Shown: positions 61,313 to 64,000 of the stretch, in pieces | Numbering within the stretch: the stretch's first letter is position 1 | How the letters are laid out: every line of letters begins with the position of its first letter | Assembly (NCBI GenBank): GCA_031291435.1 | Contig: JARLJC010000370.1 | Location: 62,001-126,000, forward strand | Direction: 5' to 3' | DNA: 64,000 nt | Origin: Alphaproteobacteria bacterium | GTDB taxonomy: Bacteria; Pseudomonadota; Alphaproteobacteria; UBA9219 | Translations under genes and position numbers: made by a program | Notes under the pieces: generated by a model | Database searches by the model: none | Told to the model about the DNA's origin: nothing | What the model saw: the letters and a program-made list of their open reading frames with translations, nothing else

Positions 61313-61975
61313 ATGCTGGAAGAAGTCGGCGTTTTTTATCGCGGCGTGGTGCTCGGGCTGGTCATCGCCGCTCCCGTCGGGCCTGTTGGGCTGCTTTGTA
61401 TCCGCCGTACTTTGCAGAAGGGCGTGCTGACGGGGTTTGCTACCGGCATCGGCGCCGCCATTGCCGATACGATTTTCGCCTGGGTGGCGGTGATGGGCAT
61501 CAGCGCGATCCTCGAATTCATCCATCATTACCATGCCTCGATCCGGCTGATCGGCGGAGGGATCGTGTTATTCACCGCCTGGCATACCTGGCATGATCGC
61601 CCGAAACCGCCACAACCAATTGAAATTATTGAAAAAGTTCTGAATATCGCACAGGAGAAACTGGTCTGGAAAACTTTGCGGGCCTGCATCAGCGGCCTTA
61701 TCATTACATTGACTAACCCCTTGACGTTATTCGGAACTTTGGCCGTTGTCGCGACTTTCGGCGATATTACCGAGAAGCTGGAGGCCGATCTGCTGGTGGC
61801 CGGTATTTTCGCGGGATCGGTGGCCTGGTGGTTCCTGCTGTCGGCGGGCGTTGGCCTGTTTCGCTGCCATTTCACCGAAAGCCGCATCGTTAGCCTTAAC
61901 CGCGCCACGGCGGTAATGCTGGCGGCCCTCGCCGGATGGGCGATTATCAGCGGAATCCGCGCTTATATCGCCTGA
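61313..61975 (+). CDS. LysE family translocator
   Basis: FYRGVVLGLVIAAPVGPVGLLCIRRTLQKGVLTGFATGIGAAIADTIFAWVAVMGISAI. Confidence 0.92.
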   Translation: MLEEVGVFYRGVVLGLVIAAPVGPVGLLCIRRTLQKGVLTGFATGIGAAIADTIFAWVAVMGISAILEFIHHYHASIRLIGGGIVLFTAWHTWHDRPKPPQPIEIIEKVLNIAQEKLVWKTLRACISGLIITLTNPLTLFGTLAVVATFGDITEKLEADLLVAGIFAGSVAWWFLLSAGVGLFRCHFTESRIVSLNRATAVMLAALAGWAIISGIRAYIA

Positions 61976-62022
61976 GAAACGCGATAAAGATTGACGAAAG
62001 CGGTAGAAACCCCTACCCCCTA

Positions 62023-62108
62023 GTCCGCGATCGTTTGTCACTCGCTCGCCTCAGGAAAATTCTCGTTTTTGCAAGGCCGCAGCGAGTGACGGGCGTGAAT
62101 CGCTGGGC
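62023..62108. repeat. GTCC-hairpin element, copy 3 (long loop)
   Basis: GTCCGCGATCGTTT-GTCACTCGCT-34 nt-AGCGAGTGAC-GGGCGTGAATCGCTGGGC. Confidence 0.8.
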
Positions 62109-62144
62109 TCATGAAAAGCCCGAACCCGAACCCATTGAGAGATT

Positions 62145-63959
62145 ATGAAGCTTCGCAATATCGCCATCATCGCCCACGTTGACCATGGCAAGACCACCCT
62201 CGTCGATCAGATGCTGAAACAGTCCGGCACCTTCCGCGACAATCAGCAGGTGGCCGAACGCGCCATGGACAGCAACGATCTGGAACGCGAACGCGGCATT
62301 ACCATTCTCGCGAAATGCACCTCGATCATGCATGGGGATATGCGCATCAATATCGTCGATACGCCCGGACACGCCGATTTCGGCGGCGAGGTTGAGCGTA
62401 TTCTGTCGATGGTCGATGGCGTCGTTCTGCTGGTCGATGCCGCCGAAGGCCCGCTGCCGCAGACCAAATTCGTGGTGTCGAAGGCTCTGGCGATTGGCCT
62501 CAAGCCGATGGTCATCATCAACAAGGTCGATCGTTCCGATGCCCGCGCGCATCAGGTTCATGACGAAATTTTCGATCTGTTCGCGGCGCTCGATGCCTCG
62601 GAAGAACAACTCGATTTTCCCACTTTGTTTGCCTCGGGCCGCAACGGCTGGGCGGTCGAGAAAATGGGCGACGAGCCCAAGGATCTCGGCCCGCTGTTCG
62701 ACCTTATCATCCGCCATGTTCCGGCGCCGAAGGTCGATCCCGATTCACCTTTCACTTTGCTGGTCACCATTCTTGAAGCCAACCCCTATCTCGGCCGCCT
62801 GCTGACCGGCCGCGTGCAGACCGGCACCGTCAAGACCAACATGCCTGTCAAGGCGATGGATCATACCGGCAAACTGATCGAACAAGGCCGCATTACCAAG
62901 ATTCTGGCGTTCCGCGGCCTGGAACGCGTGCCGGTCGATGAGGCGCAGGCGGGCGATATCGTCGCCATCGCCGGGTTGAGCAAGGCCACCGTTGCCGATA
63001 CTTTAAGCGATATCGCCGTGGTCGAAGCCTTGCATGCGCGCCCCGTCGATCCGCCTACCATCGCCATGACTTTCGCCGTCAACGACTCGCCGCTGGCGGG
63101 CACCGAAGGCGACAAGGTGACGAGCCGCGTCATTCGCGACCGTTTGATGCGCGAAGTCGAAGGCAATGTCGCCATTCGTATCGCCGAGTCGCAGGATCGC
63201 GACGCGTTCGAAGTTTCGGGCCGTGGCGAATTGCAGCTGGGCATTCTGATCGAGACCATGCGCCGCGAAGGCTTCGAATTGTCGATCAGCCGCCCGCGCG
63301 TGTTGTATCAGACCGTCGATGGCCAGCGTCAGGAACCGATCGAAGAAGTCGTGATCGACGTCGATGAGCCTTACTCCGGCACCGTCGTCAACAAAATGTC
63401 GGAACGCAAGGCGGAAATGACCGATATGCGCCCTTCGGGCGGCGGCAAGGTGCGGTTGACGTTCCTCGCCCCGTCGCGCGGCCTGATCGGTTATTACAGC
63501 GAATTCCTTTCCGACACGCGCGGCACAGGCATGATGAACCGCCTGTTCCATTCTTACGCGCCTTACAAGGGCCCGATTGCGGCGCGCCGCACCGGCGTGC
63601 TGATTTCCAATGGCGCCGGCGAAGCCGTCACCTATGCCATGTGGAAGCTGGAAGATCGCGGCCCAATGATGATCGTGCCGGGCGCCAAGGTCTATGAAGG
63701 CATGATTATCGGCGAACATGCCAAGAGCAACGATCTCGATGTCAATGTGCTGGAAGGCAAGAAGCTGACCAACATCCGCACCACCTCGAAAGATGAAGCC
63801 GTGCGGTTGACGCCGCCGATCATCATGCCGCTCGAAAAGGCGATTGCCTATATTTCGGATGATGAGCTGGTGGAAATAACGCCGAAGAGCATTCGCCTTC
63901 GCAAGCGTTATCTCGATCCGAATATGCGCAAGCGCATGTCGAAGCAGATCGAAGGCTAA
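62145..63959 (+). CDS. typA: Ribosome-associated GTPase TypA/BipA
   Basis: MKLRNIAIIAHVDHGKTTLVDQMLKQSGTF...RERGITILAKCTSI...DTPGHADFGGEVERIL. Confidence 0.98.
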   Translation: MKLRNIAIIAHVDHGKTTLVDQMLKQSGTFRDNQQVAERAMDSNDLERERGITILAKCTSIMHGDMRINIVDTPGHADFGGEVERILSMVDGVVLLVDAAEGPLPQTKFVVSKALAIGLKPMVIINKVDRSDARAHQVHDEIFDLFAALDASEEQLDFPTLFASGRNGWAVEKMGDEPKDLGPLFDLIIRHVPAPKVDPDSPFTLLVTILEANPYLGRLLTGRVQTGTVKTNMPVKAMDHTGKLIEQGRITKILAFRGLERVPVDEAQAGDIVAIAGLSKATVADTLSDIAVVEALHARPVDPPTIAMTFAVNDSPLAGTEGDKVTSRVIRDRLMREVEGNVAIRIAESQDRDAFEVSGRGELQLGILIETMRREGFELSISRPRVLYQTVDGQRQEPIEEVVIDVDEPYSGTVVNKMSERKAEMTDMRPSGGGKVRLTFLAPSRGLIGYYSEFLSDTRGTGMMNRLFHSYAPYKGPIAARRTGVLISNGAGEAVTYAMWKLEDRGPMMIVPGAKVYEGMIIGEHAKSNDLDVNVLEGKKLTNIRTTSKDEAVRLTPPIIMPLEKAIAYISDDELVEITPKSIRLRKRYLDPNMRKRMSKQIEG

Positions 63960-64000
63960 GCAGGCGGAAGCCGGATAATAAAAAGGGGCGGTGGAAACCG

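Noticed and set aside
1-64000. rRNA or tRNA genes, prophage or IS transposase genes
   Set aside because: No tRNA-like or rRNA-like segment, integrase or transposase ORF was recognised; a tRNAscan or ISfinder run would be decisive.

Overview
The window is a GC-rich alphaproteobacterial chromosome segment, about 58 named or hypothetical CDSs, mostly housekeeping. No rRNA, tRNA, CRISPR array, phage or transposase gene was recognised. Main blocks, left to right: hemD/hemC; a DUF2336 protein; a membrane-anchored kinase-like protein; tilS-cpoB; a TetR-regulated RND efflux operon; gdpD; acs; a DUF299/PpsR gene divergent from hemE-hemH-hemJ; rho; queH; mnmG-rsmG-parA-parB; a DotM/IcmP-like gene; metA; a gloB/chorismate mutase/tyrA block; hslO; hpf-ptsN; tsaD; clpA; asnB; cobT; dut; cobW-WD40; dksA; rluD-like; rpoH; pgm; typA. 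The most interesting signals are non-coding. (1) The DUF299-hemE intergenic region looks like the chromosomal replication origin, with a perfect TTAA-N7-TTAA CtrA-type site and DnaA-box-like 9-mers. (2) A three-copy intergenic element has conserved ends (GTCCGCGATCG ... CGTGAATCGCTGGAC) that pair with each other, enclosing an inner hairpin whose sequence differs completely in each copy while staying self-complementary. (3) Several long polypurine/polypyrimidine inverted-repeat elements share a core AAGAAGAAGGGGCTGGAGACA, and their pyrimidine tracts often abut start codons. (4) A GTCATTCCCGC...GCGGGAATGAC repeat family is dispersed through the right half. (5) Two intergenic regions have good promoter-like hexamers and look like unannotated structured RNAs or leaders. 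Calls come from reading only; no database search was run.
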